A program made the translations under genes and the position numbers. Positions 1 through 14,700 of a stretch of 64,000 bases of DNA are shown here, one piece after another; position 1 is the first letter of the stretch, and each line of letters starts with the position of its first letter. The stretch covers positions 25,173,989 to 25,237,988 of the forward strand of contig JAQNBH010000003.1 of NCBI GenBank assembly GCA_028752905.1, in the 5' to 3' direction. Below the pieces are notes generated by a model. That model worked only from the letters and a program-made list of their open reading frames with translations. It did no database searches and had not been told where the DNA came from. The DNA comes from Cladorhizidae sp. MBARI D1340-BT2. Lineage: Eukaryota; Porifera; Demospongiae; Poecilosclerida; Cladorhizidae.

Positions 1-909
1 AAGAGTACAATTCATAACTGCCCTAATTAACAAGACCAAAGTCCCAGATTTTGTCAACTGATAGAGAAGGCCCTTATCTGCAACATGTCAACAGATTATC
101 AATAAATGTAGTGGTTTATCACTGGCAGGCCACCGCTTTGGCAACTGGAAAACGCCAGGAAAGATCGCAAACCTTACCACTTCAAATCACCATAACTTGC
201 TAATACTTAGAGTAATCAAAATTTTGGCACGTACAAAAGACAGATAATTAGAAGGGCTATCCGGTGATATAAATAATTTCTTTTTTGGGTAAAGTGTAGC
301 AAAGTTATGAGCTTTACGGCAAAAAAGCAAGATTTTTGGGGGGAAAATGAGAAACATATAGACCAAATTAGGGCAAATATCAAGATAGAGAACACATAAT
401 GAAACCTATCATTCGAATCATATCAAGTCCATTACAGTGAAGTGTGCAGAATATTATGGATGTTTGATATCAACAGAGAGCACAGGGAGAGACCTATCTT
501 AATAGCTATATATCAAGTTTATACAGTGAAGTGTGGAGAATCTATGAAGCTAACCTGTTTAGCATCAAGATAGAGAACACATAGAGAAACCTATCTTGTG
601 ATTCTATGTATGCAGAATATACGGATGTTTGGTATCAAGAGAGAGAACAGAGAGAGGCCTACCTTTAGAGCTATATATCAAGTCTATTCAGTGAAGTGTG
701 GAGAATCTATGAAGCTAACATGTTTAGCTCAAGATAGAGAACACTGAGAGATACCTATCTTGCAAGTCCACTACAGTGAAGTGTGCAGAATATATGGATG
801 TTTGGTATCAAGAGCGAGCACTTAGAGAGTCCTATCTTAATAGCTATACATCAAGTCTATTCAGTGAAGTGTGGATAATCTACGAAGCTAAACATGTTTA
901 GCATCAAGT
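1..909 (+). repeat. Reference monomer (unit 1) of the 909-bp satellite
   Basis: Anatomy of one monomer. Positions 1-30 end in the TTAA used by the transposon in units 41 and 46. Positions about 128-170 are the most GC-rich part, containing GCCACCGCTTTGGC with short inverted ends. Positions about 267-350 hold A/T and G homopolymer runs and are the most variable stretch between units. Positions 379-902 are three internal subrepeats, and 903-909 (ATCAAGT) look like the start of a fourth that is cut off by the next unit. Unit 1 carries the TTTATC, AAATAATTT and GTAGCAAAG variants also found in unit 4, plus a private AGAGCGAGCA at about 811. No promoter or transcript signal is evident. Confidence 0.95.
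379..902 (+). repeat. Three internal subrepeats of the monomer (185, 165, 174 bp)
   Basis: Inside each monomer three related blocks begin with (A)TCAAGATAGAGAACAC: in unit 1 at 379-563, 564-728 and 729-902. Each ends with GAAGCTAA.CTGTTTAGC or a close variant. Each block has four modules that begin with ATCAA or a decayed form of it. Modules 1 and 3 are alike (AGAGAACAC or AGAGCAC followed by CCTATC). Modules 2 and 4 are alike (CAGTGAAGTGTG, then GAGAATCTATG or CAGAATAT). The ancestral unit was therefore probably an alternating pair of modules of roughly 95 bp, amplified about six times before the whole 909-bp monomer became the unit of amplification. Confidence 0.9.
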
Positions 910-2727
910 AAGAGTACAATTCATAACTGCCCTAATTAACAAGACCAAAGTCCCAGATTTTGTCAACTGATAGAGAAGGCCCTTATCTGCAACATGTCAA
1001 CAGATTATCAATAAATGTAGTGGTTTTTCACTGGCAGGCCACCGCTTTGGCAACTGGAAAACGCCAGGAAAGATCGCAAACCTTACCACTTCAAATCACC
1101 ATAACTTGCTAATACTTAGAGTAATCAAAATTTTGGCACGTACAAAAGACAGATAATTAGAAGGGCTATCTGGTGATATAAAAGATTTCTTTTTTGGTTA
1201 AAGTGTAGAAAAGTTATGAGCTTTACGGCAAAAAAGCAAGATTTTTGGGGGGAAAATGAGAAACATATAGACCAAATTAGGGCAAATATCAAGATAGAGA
1301 ACACATAATGAAACCTATCATTCGAATCATATCAAGTCCATTACAGTGAAGTGTGCAGAATATTATGGATGTTTGATATCAACAGAGAGCACAGGGAGAG
1401 ACCTATCTTAATAGCTATATATCAAGTTTATACAGTGAAGTATGGAGAATCTATGAAGCTAACCTGTTTAGCATCAAGATAGAGAACACATAGAGAAACC
1501 TATCTTGTGATTCTATGTATGCAGAATATACGGATGTTTGGTATCAAGAGAGAGAACAGAGAGAGGCCTACCTTTAGAGCTATATATCAAGTCTATTCAG
1601 TGAAGTGTGGAGAATCTATGAAGCTAACATGTTTAGCTCAAGATAGAGAACACTGAGAGATACCTATCTTGCAAGTCCACTACAGTGAAGTGTGCAGAAT
1701 ATATGGATGTTTGGTATCAAGAGAGAGCACTTAGAGAGTCCTATCTTAATAGCTATACATCAAGTCTATTCAGTGAAGTGTGGATAATCTACGAAGCTAA
1801 ACATGTTTAGCATCAAGTAAGAGTACAATTCATAACTGCCCTAATTAACAAGACCAAAGTCCCAGATTTTGTCAACTGATAGAGAAGGCCCTTATCTGCA
1901 ACATGTCAACAGATTATCAATAAATGTAGTGGTTTATCACTGGCAGGCCACCGCTTTGGCAACTGGAAAACGCCAGGAAAGATCGCAAACCTTACCACTT
2001 CAAATCACCATAACTTGCTAATACTTAGAGTAATCAAAATTTTGGCACGTACAAAAGACAGATAATTAGAAGGGCTATCTGGTGATATAAAAGATTTCTT
2101 TTTTGGTTAAAGTGTAGAAAAGTTATGAGCTTTACGGCAAAAAAGCAAGATTTTTGGGGGGAAAATGAGAAACATATAGACCAAATTAGGGCAAATATCA
2201 AGATAGAGAACACATAATGAAACCTATCATTCGAATCATATCAAGTCCATTACAGTGAAGTGTGCAGAATATTATGGATGTTTGATATCAACAGAGAGCA
2301 CAGGGAGAGACCTATCTTAATAGCTATATATCAAGTTTATACAGTGAAGTATGGAGAATCTATGAAGCTAACCTGTTTAGCATCAAGATAGAGAACACAT
2401 AGAGAAACCTATCTTGTGATTCTATGTATGCAGAATATACGGATGTTTGGTATCAAGAGAGAGAACAGAGAGAGGCCTACCTTTAGAGCTATATATCAAG
2501 TCTATTCAGTGAAGTGTGGAGAATCTATGAAGCTAACATGTTTAGCTCAAGATAGAGAACACTGAGAGATACCTATCTTGCAAGTCCACTACAGTGAAGT
2601 GTGCAGAATATATGGATGTTTGGTATCAAGAGAGAGCACTTAGAGAGTCCTATCTTAATAGCTATACATCAAGTCTATTCAGTGAAGTGTGGATAATCTA
2701 CGAAGCTAAACATGTTTAGCATCAAGT

Positions 2728-5700
2728 AAGAGTACAATTCATAACTGCCCTAATTAACAAGACCAAAGTCCCAGATTTTGTCAACTGATAGAGAAGGCCC
2801 TTATCTGCAACATGTCAACAGATTATCAATAAATGTAGTGGTTTATCACTGGCAGGCCACCGCTTTGGCAACTGGAAAACGCCAGGAAAGATCGCAAACC
2901 TTACCACTTCAAATCACCATAACTTGCTAATACTTAGAGTAATCAAAATTTTGGCACGTACAAAAGACAGATAATTAGAAGGGCTATCCGGTGATATAAA
3001 TAATTTCTTTTTTGGGTAAAGTGTAGCAAAGTTATGAGCTTTACGGCAAAAAAGCAAGATTTTTGGGGGGAAAATGAGAAACATATAGACCAAATTAGGG
3101 CAAATATCAAGATAGAGAACACATAATGAAACCTATCATTCGAATCATATCAAGTCCATTACAGTGAAGTGTGCAGAATATTATGGATGTTTGATATCAA
3201 CAGAGAGCACAGGGAGAGACCTATCTTAATATATATCAAGTTTATACAGTGAAGTGTGGAGAATCTATGAAGCTAACCTGTTTAGCATCAAGATAGAGAA
3301 CACATAGAGAAACCTATCTTGTGATTCTATGTATGCAGAATATACGGATGTTTGGTATCAAGAGAGAGAACAGAGAGAGGCCTACCTTTAGAGCTATATA
3401 TCAAGTCTATTCAGTGAAGTGTGGAGAATCTATGAAGCTAACATGTTTAGCTCAAGATAGAGAACACTGAGAGATACCTATCTTGCAAGTCCACTACAGT
3501 GAAGTGTGCAGAATATATGGATGTTTGGTATCAAGAGAGAGCACTTAGAGAGTCCTATCTTAATAGCTATACATCAAGTCTATTCAGTGAAGTGTGGATA
3601 ATCTACGAAGCTAAACATGTTTAGCATCAAGTAAGAGTACAATTCATAACTGCCCTAATTAACAAGACCAAAGTCCCAGATTTTGTCAACTGATAGAGAA
3701 GGCCCTTATCTGCAACATGTCAACAGATTATCAATAAATGTAGTGGTTTTTCACTGGCAGGCCACCGCTTTGGCAACTGGAAAACGCCAGGAAAGATCGC
3801 AAACCTTACCACTTCAAATCACCATAACTTGCTAATACTTAGAGTAATCAAAATTTTGGCACGTACAAAAGACAGATAATTAGAAGGGCTATCTGGTGAT
3901 ATAAAAGATTTCTTTTTTGGTTAAAGTGTAGAAAAGTTATGAGCTTTACGGCAAAAAAGCAAGATTTTTGGGGGGAAAATGAGAAACATATAGACCAAAT
4001 TAGGGCAAATATCAAGATAGAGAACACATAATGAAACCTATCATTCGAATCATATCAAGTCCATTACAGTGAAGTTTGCAGAATATTATGGATGTTTGAT
4101 ATCAACAGAGAGCACAGGGAGAGACCTATCTTAATAGCTATATATCAAGTTTATACAGTGAAGTGTGGAGAATCTATGAAGCTAACCTGTTTAGCATCAA
4201 GATAGAGAACACATAGAGAAACCTATCTTGTGATTCTATGTATGCAGAATATACGGATGTTTGGTATCAAGAGAGAGAACAGAGAGAGGCCTACCTTTAG
4301 AGCTATATATCAAGTCTATTCAGTGAAGTGTGGAGAATCTATGAAGCTAACATGTTTAGCTCAAGATAGAGAACACTGAGAGATACCTATCTTGCAAGTC
4401 CACTACAGTGAAGTGTGCAGAATATATGGATGTTTGGTATCAAGAGAGAGCACTTAGAGAGTCCTATCTTAATAGCTATACATCAAGTCTATTCAGTGAA
4501 GTGTGGATAATCTACGAAGCTAAACATGTTTAGCATCAAGTAAGAGTACAATTCATAACTGCCCTAATTAACAAGACCAAAGTCCCAGATTTTGTCAACT
4601 GATAGAGAAGGCCCTTATCTGCAACATGTCAACAGATTATCAATAAATGTAGTGGTTTATCACTGGCAGGCCACCGCTTTGGCAACTGGAAAACGCCAGG
4701 AAAGATCGCAAACCTTACCACTTCAAATCACCATAACTTGCTAATACTTAGAGTAATCAAAATTTTGGCACGTACAAAAGACAGATAATTAGAAGGGCTA
4801 TCCGGTGATATAAAAAAATTCTTTTTTGGGTAAAGTGTAGAAAAGTTATGAGCTTTACGGCAAAAAAGCAAGATTTTTGGGGGGAAAATGAGAAACATAT
4901 AGACCAAATTAGGGCAAATATCAAGATAGAGAACACATAATGAAACCTATCATTCGAATCATATCAAGTCCATTACAGTGAAGTGTGCAGAATATTATGG
5001 ATGTTTGATATCAACAGAGAGCACAGGGAGAGACCTATCTTAATAGCTATATATCAAGTTTATACAGTGAAGTGTGGAGAATCTATGAAGCTAACCTGTT
5101 TAGCATCAAGATAGAGAACACATAGAGAAACCTATCTTGTGATTCTATGTATGCAGAATATACGGATGTTTGGTATCAAGAGAGAGAACAGAGAGAGGCC
5201 TACCTTTAGAGCTATATATCAAGTCTATTCAGTGAAGTGTGGAGAATCTATGAAGCTAACATGTTTAGCTCAAGATAGAGAACACTGAGAGATACCTATC
5301 TTGCAAGTCCACTACAGTGAAGTGTGCAGAATATATGGATGTTTGGTATCAAGAGAGAGCACTTAGAGAGTCCTATCTTAATAGCTATACATCAAGTCTA
5401 TTCAGTGAAGTGTGGATAATCTACGAAGCTAAACATGTTTAGCATCAAGTAAGAGTACAATTCATAACTGCCCTAATTAACAAGACCAAAGTCCCAGATT
5501 TTGTCAACTGATAGAGAAGGCCCTTATCTGCAACATGTCAACAGATTATCAATAAATGTAGCGGTTTATCACTGGCAGGCCACCGCTTTGGCAACTGGAA
5601 AACGCCAGGAAAGATCGCAAACCTTACCACTTCAAATCACCATAACTTGCTAATACTTAGAGTAATCAAAATTTTGGCACGTACAAAAGACAGATAATTA

Positions 5701-8700
5701 GAAGGGCTATCCGGTGATATAAAAAATTCTTTTTTGGGTAAAGTGTAGCAAAGTTATGAGCTTTACGGCAAAAAAGCAAGATTTTTGGGGGGGAAATGAG
5801 AAACATATAGACCAAATTAGGGCAAATATCAAGATAGAGAACACATAATGAAACCTATCATTCGAATCATATCAAGTCCATTACAGTGAAGTGTGCAGAA
5901 TATTATGGATGTTTGATATCAACAGAGAGCACAGGGAGAGACCTATCTTAATAGCTATATATCAAGTTTATACAGTGAAGTGTGGAGAATCTATGAAGCT
6001 AACCTGTTTAGCATCAAGATAGAGAACACATAGAGAAACCTATCTTGTGATTCTATGTATGCAGAATATACGGATGTTTGGTATCAAGAGAGAGAACAGA
6101 GAGAGGCCTACCTTTAGAGCTATATATCAAGTCTATTCAGTGAAGTGTGGAGAATCTATGAAGCTAACATGTTTAGCTCAAGATAGAGAACACTGAGAGA
6201 TACCTATCTTGCAAGTCCACTACAGTGAAGTGTGCAGAATATATGGATGTTTGGTATCAAGAGAGAGCACTTAGAGAGTCCTATCTTAATAGCTATACAT
6301 CAAGTCTATTCAGTGAAGTGTGGATAATCTACGAAGCTAAACATGTTTAGCATCAAGTAAGAGTACAATTCATAACTGCCCTAATTAACAAGACCAAAGT
6401 CCCAGATTTTGTCAACTGATAGAGAAGGCCCTTATCTGCAACATGTCAACAGATTATCAATAAATGTAGTGGTTTTTCACTGGCAGGCCACCGCTTTGGC
6501 AACTGGAAAACGCCAGGAAAGATCGCAAACCTTACCACTTCAAATCACCATAACTTGCTAATACTTAGAGTAATCAAAATTTTGGCACGTACAAAAGACA
6601 GATAATTAGAAGGGCTATCCGGTGATATAAAAAATTCTTTTTTGGGTAAAGTGTAGCAAAGTTATGAGCTTTACGGCAAAAAAGCAAGATTTTTGGGGGG
6701 AAAATGAGAAACATATAGACCAAATTAGGGCAAATATCAAGATAGAGAACACATAATGAAACCTATCATTCGAATCATATCAAGTCCATTACAGTGAAGT
6801 GTGCAGAATATTATGGATGTTTGATATCAACAGAGAGCACAGGGAGAGACCTATCTTAATAGCTATATATCAAGTTTATACAGTGAAGTGTGGAGAATCT
6901 ATGAAGCTAACCTGTTTAGCATCAAGATAGAGAACACATAGAGAAACCTATCTTGTGATTCTATGTATGCAGAATATACGGATGTTTGGTATCAAGAGAG
7001 AGAACAGAGAGAGGCCTACCTTTAGAGCTATATATCAAGTCTATTCAGTGAAGTGTGGAGAATCTATGAAGCTAACATGTTTAGCTCAAGATAGAGAACA
7101 CTGAGAGATACCTATCTTGCAAGTCCACTACAGTGAAGTGTGCAGAATATATGGATGTTTGGTATCAAGAGAGAGCACTTAGAGAGTCCTATCTTAATAG
7201 CTATACATCAAGTCTATTCAGTGAAGTGTGGATAATCTACGAAGCTAAACATGTTTAGCATCAAGTAAGAGTACAATTCATAACTGCCCTAATTAACAAG
7301 ACCAAAGTCCCAGATTTTGTCAACTGATAGAGAAGGCCCTTATCTGCAACATGTCAACAGATTATCAATAAATGTAGTGGTTTTTCACTGGCAGGCCACC
7401 GCTTTGGCAACTGGAAAACGCCAGGAAAGATCACAAACCTTACCACTTCAAATCACCATAACTTGCTAATACTTAGAGTAATCAAAATTTTGGCACGTAC
7501 AAAAGACAGATAATTAGAAGGGCTATCCGGTGATATAAAAATTTTCTTTTTTGGGTAAAGTGTAGAAAAGTTATGAGCTTTACGGCAAAAAAGCAAGATT
7601 TTTGGGGGGGAAATGAGAAACATATAGACCAAATTAGGGCAAATATCAAGATAGAGAACATATAATGAAACCTATCATTCGAATCATATCAAGTCCATTA
7701 CAGTGAAGTGTGCAGAATATTATTATGGATGTTTGATATCAACAGAGAGCACAGGGAGAGACCTATCTTAATAGCTATATATCAAGTTTATACAGTGAAG
7801 TGTGGAGAATCTATGAAGCTAACCTGTTTAGCATCAAGATAGAGAACACATAGAGAAACCTATCTTGTGATTCTATGTATGCAGAATATACGGATGTTTG
7901 GTATCAAGAGAGAGAACAGAGAGAGGCCTACCTTTAGAGCTATATATCAAGTCTATTCAGTGAAGTGTGGAGAATCTATGAAGCTAACATGTTTAGCTCA
8001 AGATAGAGAACACTGAGAGATACCTATCTTGCAAGTCCACTACAGTGAAGTGTGCAGAATATATGGATGTTTGGTATCAAGAGAGAGCACTTAGAGAGTC
8101 CTATCTTAATAGCTATACATCAAGTCTATTCAGTGAAGTGTGGATAATCTACAAGGCTAAACATGTTTAGCATCAAGTAAGAGTACAATTCATAACTGCC
8201 CTAATTAACAAGACCAAAGTCCCAGATTTTGTCAACTGATAGAGAAGGCCCTTATCTGCAACATGTCAACAGATTATCAATAAATGTAGTGGTTTTTCAC
8301 TGGCAGGCCACCGCTTTGGCAACTGGAAAACGCCAGGAAAGATCGCAAACCTTACCACTTCAAATCACCATAACTTGCTAATACTTAGAGTAATCAAAAT
8401 TTTGGCACGTACAAAAGACAGATAATTAGAAGGGCTATCCGGTGATATAAAAATTTCCTTTTTTGGGTAAAGTGTAGAAAAGTTATGAGCTTTACGGCAA
8501 AAAAGCAAGATTTTTGGGGGGGAAATGAGAAACATATAGACCAAATTAGGGCAAATATCAAGATAGAGAACATATAATGAAACCTATCATTCGAATCATA
8601 TCAAGTCCATTACAGTGAAGTGTGCAGAATATTATTATGGATGTTTGATATCAACAGAGAGCACAGGGAGAGACCTATCTTAATAGCTATATATCAAGTT

Positions 8701-11700
8701 TATACAGTGAAGTGTGGAGAATCTATGAAGCTAACCTGTTTAGCATCAAGATAGAGAACACATAGAGAAACCTATCTTGTGATTCTATGTATGCAGAATA
8801 TACGGATGTTTGGTATCAAGAGAGAGAACAGAGAGAGGCCTACCTTTAGAGCTATATATCAAGTCTATTCAGTGAAGTGTGGAGAATCTATGAAGCTAAC
8901 ATGTTTAGCTCAAGATAGAGAACACTGAGAGATACCTATCTTGCAAGTCCACTACAGTGAAGTGTGCAGAATATATGGATGTTTGGTATCAAGAGAGAGC
9001 ACTTAGAGAGTCCTATCTTAATAGCTATACATCAAGTCTATTCAGTGAAGTGTGGATAATCTACGAAGCTAAACATGTTTAGCATCAAGTAAGAGTACAA
9101 TTCATAACTGCCCTAATTAACAAGACCAAAGTCCAAGATTTTGTCAACTGATAGAGAAGGCCCTTATCTGCAACATGTCAACAGATTATCAATAAATGTA
9201 GTGGTTTTTCACTGGCAGGCCACCGCTTTGGCAACTGGAAAACGCCAGGAAAGATCGCAAACCTTACCACTTCAAATCACCATAACTTGCTAATACTTAG
9301 AGTAATCAAAATTTTGGCACGTACAAAAGACAGATAATTAGAAGGGCTATCCGGTGATATAAATAATTTCTTTTTTGGGTAAAGTGTAGCAAAGTTATGA
9401 GCTTTACGGCAAAAAAGCAAGATTTTTGGGGGGAAAATGAGAAACATATAGACCAAATTAGGGCAAATATCAAGATAGAGAACACATAATGAAACCTATC
9501 ATTCGAATCATATCAAGTCCATTACAGTGAAGTGTGCAGAATATTATGGATGTTTGATATCAACAGAGAGCACAGGGAGAGACCTATCTTAATATATATC
9601 AAGTTTATACAGTGAAGTGTGGAGAATCTATGAAGCTAACCTGTTTAGCATCAAGATAGAGAACACATAGAGAAACCTATCTTGTGATTCTATGTATGCA
9701 GAATATACGGATGTTTGGTATCAAGAGAGAGAACAGAGAGAGGCCTACCTTTAGAGCTATATATCAAGTCTATTCAGTGAAGTGTGGAGAATCTATGAAG
9801 CTAACATGTTTAGCTCAAGATAGAGAACACTGAGAGATACCTATCTTGCAAGTCCACTACAGTGAAGTGTGCAGAATATATGGATGTTTGGTATCAAGAG
9901 AGAGCACTTAGAGAGTCCTATCTTAATAGCTATACATCAAGTCTATTCAGTGAAGTGTGGATAATCTACGAAGCTAAACATGTTTAGCATCAAGTAAGAG
10001 TACAATTCATAACTGCCCTAATTAACAAGACCAAAGTCCCAGATTTTGTCAACTGATAGAGAAGGCCCTTATCTGCAACATGTCAACAGATTATCAATAA
10101 ATGTAGTGGTTTTTCACTGGCAGGCCACCGCTTTGGCAACTGGAAAACGCCAGGAAAGATCGCAAACCTTACCACTTCAAATCACCATAACTTGCTAATA
10201 CTTAGAGTAATCAAAATTTTGGCACGTACAAAAGACAGATAATTAGAAGGGCTATCTGGTGATATAAAAGATTTCTTTTTTGGTTAAAGTGTAGAAAAGT
10301 TATGAGCTTTACGGCAAAAAAGCAAGATTTTTGGGGGGAAAATGAGAAACATATAGACCAAATTAGGGCAAATATCAAGATAGAGAACACATAATGAAAC
10401 CTATCATTCGAATCATATCAAGTCCATTACAGTGAAGTTTGCAGAATATTATGGATGTTTGATATCAACAGAGAGCACAGGGAGAGACCTATCTTAATAG
10501 CTATATATCAAGTTTATACAGTGAAGTGTGGAGAATCTATGAAGCTAACCTGTTTAGCATCAAGATAGAGAACACATAGAGAAACCTATCTTGTGATTCT
10601 ATGTATGCAGAATATACGGATGTTTGGTATCAAGAGAGAGAACAGAGAGAGGCCTACCTTTAGAGCTATATATCAAGTCTATTCAGTGAAGTGTGGAGAA
10701 TCTATGAAGCTAACATGTTTAGCTCAAGATAGAGAACACTGAGAGATACCTATCTTGCAAGTCCACTACAGTGAAGTGTGCAGAATATATGGATGTTTGG
10801 TATCAAGAGAGAGCACTTAGAGAGTCCTATCTTAATAGCTATACATCAAGTCTATTCAGTGAAGTGTGGATAATCTACGAAGCTAAACATGTTTAGCATC
10901 AAGTAAGAGTACAATTCATAACTGCCCTAATTAACAAGACCAAAGTCCCAGATTTTGTCAACTGATAGAGAAGGCCCTTATCTGCAACATGTCAACAGAT
11001 TATCAATAAATGTAGTGGTTTATCACTGGCAGGCCACCGCTTTGGCAACTGGAAAACGCCAGGAAAGATCGCAAACCTTACCACTTCAAATCACCATAAC
11101 TTGCTAATACTTAGAGTAATCAAAATTTTGGCACGTACAAAAGACAGATAATTAGAAGGGCTATCCGGTGATATAAAAAAATTCTTTTTTGGGTAAAGTG
11201 TAGAAAAGTTATGAGCTTTACGGCAAAAAAGCAAGATTTTTGGGGGGAAAATGAGAAACATATAGACCAAATTAGGGCAAATATCAAGATAGAGAACACA
11301 TAATGAAACCTATCATTCGAATCATATCAAGTCCATTACAGTGAAGTGTGCAGAATATTATGGATGTTTGATATCAACAGAGAGCACAGGGAGAGACCTA
11401 TCTTAATAGCTATATATCAAGTTTATACAGTGAAGTGTGGAGAATCTATGAAGCTAACCTGTTTAGCATCAAGATAGAGAACACATAGAGAAACCTATCT
11501 TGTGATTCTATGTATGCAGAATATACGGATGTTTGGTATCAAGAGAGAGAACAGAGAGAGGCCTACCTTTAGAGCTATATATCAAGTCTATTCAGTGAAG
11601 TGTGGAGAATCTATGAAGCTAACATGTTTAGCTCAAGATAGAGAACACTGAGAGATACCTATCTTGCAAGTCCACTACAGTGAAGTGTGCAGAATATATG

Positions 11701-14700
11701 GATGTTTGGTATCAAGAGAGAGCACTTAGAGAGTCCTATCTTAATAGCTATACATCAAGTCTATTCAGTGAAGTGTGGATAATCTACGAAGCTAAACATG
11801 TTTAGCATCAAGTAAGAGTACAATTCATAACTGCCCTAATTAACAAGACCAAAGTCCCAGATTTTGTCAACTGATAGAGAAGGCCCTTATCTGCAACATG
11901 TCAACAGATTATCAATAAATGTAGCGGTTTATCACTGGCAGGCCACCGCTTTGGCAACTGGAAAACGCCAGGAAAGATCGCAAACCTTACCACTTCAAAT
12001 CACCATAACTTGCTAATACTTAGAGTAATCAAAATTTTGGCACGTACAAAAGACAGATAATTAGAAGGGCTATCCGGTGATATAAAAAATTCTTTTTTGG
12101 GTAAAGTGTAGCAAAGTTATGAGCTTTACGGCAAAAAAGCAAGATTTTTGGGGGGGAAATGAGAAACATATAGACCAAATTAGGGCAAATATCAAGATAG
12201 AGAACACATAATGAAACCTATCATTCGAATCATATCAAGTCCATTACAGTGAAGTGTGCAGAATATTATGGATGTTTGATATCAACAGAGAGCACAGGGA
12301 GAGACCTATCTTAATAGCTATATATCAAGTTTATACAGTGAAGTGTGGAGAATCTATGAAGCTAACCTGTTTAGCATCAAGATAGAGAACACATAGAGAA
12401 ACCTATCTTGTGATTCTATGTATGCAGAATATACGGATGTTTGGTATCAAGAGAGAGAACAGAGAGAGGCCTACCTTTAGAGCTATATATCAAGTCTATT
12501 CAGTGAAGTGTGGAGAATCTATGAAGCTAACATGTTTAGCTCAAGATAGAGAACACTGAGAGATACCTATCTTGCAAGTCCACTACAGTGAAGTGTGCAG
12601 AATATATGGATGTTTGGTATCAAGAGAGAGCACTTAGAGAGTCCTATCTTAATAGCTATACATCAAGTCTATTCAGTGAAGTGTGGATAATCTACGAAGC
12701 TAAACATGTTTAGCATCAAGTAAGAGTACAATTCATAACTGCCCTAATTAACAAGACCAAAGTCCCAGATTTTGTCAACTGATAGAGAAGGCCCTTATCT
12801 GCAACATGTCAACAGATTATCAATAAATGTAGTGGTTTTTCACTGGCAGGCCACCGCTTTGGCAACTGGAAAACGCCAGGAAAGATCGCAAACCTTACCA
12901 CTTCAAATCACCATAACTTGCTAATACTTAGAGTAATCAAAATTTTGGCACGTACAAAAGACAGATAATTAGAAGGGCTATCCGGTGATATAAAAAATTC
13001 TTTTTTGGGTAAAGTGTAGCAAAGTTATGAGCTTTACGGCAAAAAAGCAAGATTTTTGGGGGGAAAATGAGAAACATATAGACCAAATTAGGGCAAATAT
13101 CAAGATAGAGAACACATAATGAAACCTATCATTCGAATCATATCAAGTCCATTACAGTGAAGTGTGCAGAATATTATGGATGTTTGATATCAACAGAGAG
13201 CACAGGGAGAGACCTATCTTAATAGCTATATATCAAGTTTATACAGTGAAGTGTGGAGAATCTATGAAGCTAACCTGTTTAGCATCAAGATAGAGAACAC
13301 ATAGAGAAACCTATCTTGTGATTCTATGTATGCAGAATATACGGATGTTTGGTATCAAGAGAGAGAACAGAGAGAGGCCTACCTTTAGAGCTATATATCA
13401 AGTCTATTCAGTGAAGTGTGGAGAATCTATGAAGCTAACATGTTTAGCTCAAGATAGAGAACACTGAGAGATACCTATCTTGCAAGTCCACTACAGTGAA
13501 GTGTGCAGAATATATGGATGTTTGGTATCAAGAGAGAGCACTTAGAGAGTCCTATCTTAATAGCTATACATCAAGTCTATTCAGTGAAGTGTGGATAATC
13601 TACGAAGCTAAACATGTTTAGCATCAAGTAAGAGTACAATTCATAACTGCCCTAATTAACAAGACCAAAGTCCCAGATTTTGTCAACTGATAGAGAAGGC
13701 CCTTATCTGCAACATGTCAACAGATTATCAATAAATGTAGTGGTTTTTCACTGGCAGGCCACCGCTTTGGCAACTGGAAAACGCCAGGAAAGATCACAAA
13801 CCTTACCACTTCAAATCACCATAACTTGCTAATACTTAGAGTAATCAAAATTTTGGCACGTACAAAAGACAGATAATTAGAAGGGCTATCCGGTGATATA
13901 AAAATTTTCTTTTTTGGGTAAAGTGTAGAAAAGTTATGAGCTTTACGGCAAAAAAGCAAGATTTTTGGGGGGGAAATGAGAAACATATAGACCAAATTAG
14001 GGCAAATATCAAGATAGAGAACATATAATGAAACCTATCATTCGAATCATATCAAGTCCATTACAGTGAAGTGTGCAGAATATTATTATGGATGTTTGAT
14101 ATCAACAGAGAGCACAGGGAGAGACCTATCTTAATAGCTATATATCAAGTTTATACAGTGAAGTGTGGAGAATCTATGAAGCTAACCTGTTTAGCATCAA
14201 GATAGAGAACACATAGAGAAACCTATCTTGTGATTCTATGTATGCAGAATATACGGATGTTTGGTATCAAGAGAGAGAACAGAGAGAGGCCTACCTTTAG
14301 AGCTATATATCAAGTCTATTCAGTGAAGTGTGGAGAATCTATGAAGCTAACATGTTTAGCTCAAGATAGAGAACACTGAGAGATACCTATCTTGCAAGTC
14401 CACTACAGTGAAGTGTGCAGAATATATGGATGTTTGGTATCAAGAGAGAGCACTTAGAGAGTCCTATCTTAATAGCTATACATCAAGTCTATTCAGTGAA
14501 GTGTGGATAATCTACAAGGCTAAACATGTTTAGCATCAAGTAAGAGTACAATTCATAACTGCCCTAATTAACAAGACCAAAGTCCCAGATTTTGTCAACT
14601 GATAGAGAAGGCCCTTATCTGCAACATGTCAACAGATTATCAATAAATGTAGTGGTTTTTCACTGGCAGGCCACCGCTTTGGCAACTGGAAAACGCCAGG

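Noticed and set aside
120..175. CENP-B-like box or stable hairpin in the GC-rich part of the monomer
   Set aside because: No match to the CENP-B box pattern was found by eye, and the inverted repeats here are only four or five bases long.
405..425. Possible RNA polymerase III B-box (CATTCGAATCA) in the monomer
   Set aside because: It matches the B-box only partly and no A-box lies at the expected distance upstream; no tRNA fold is visible.
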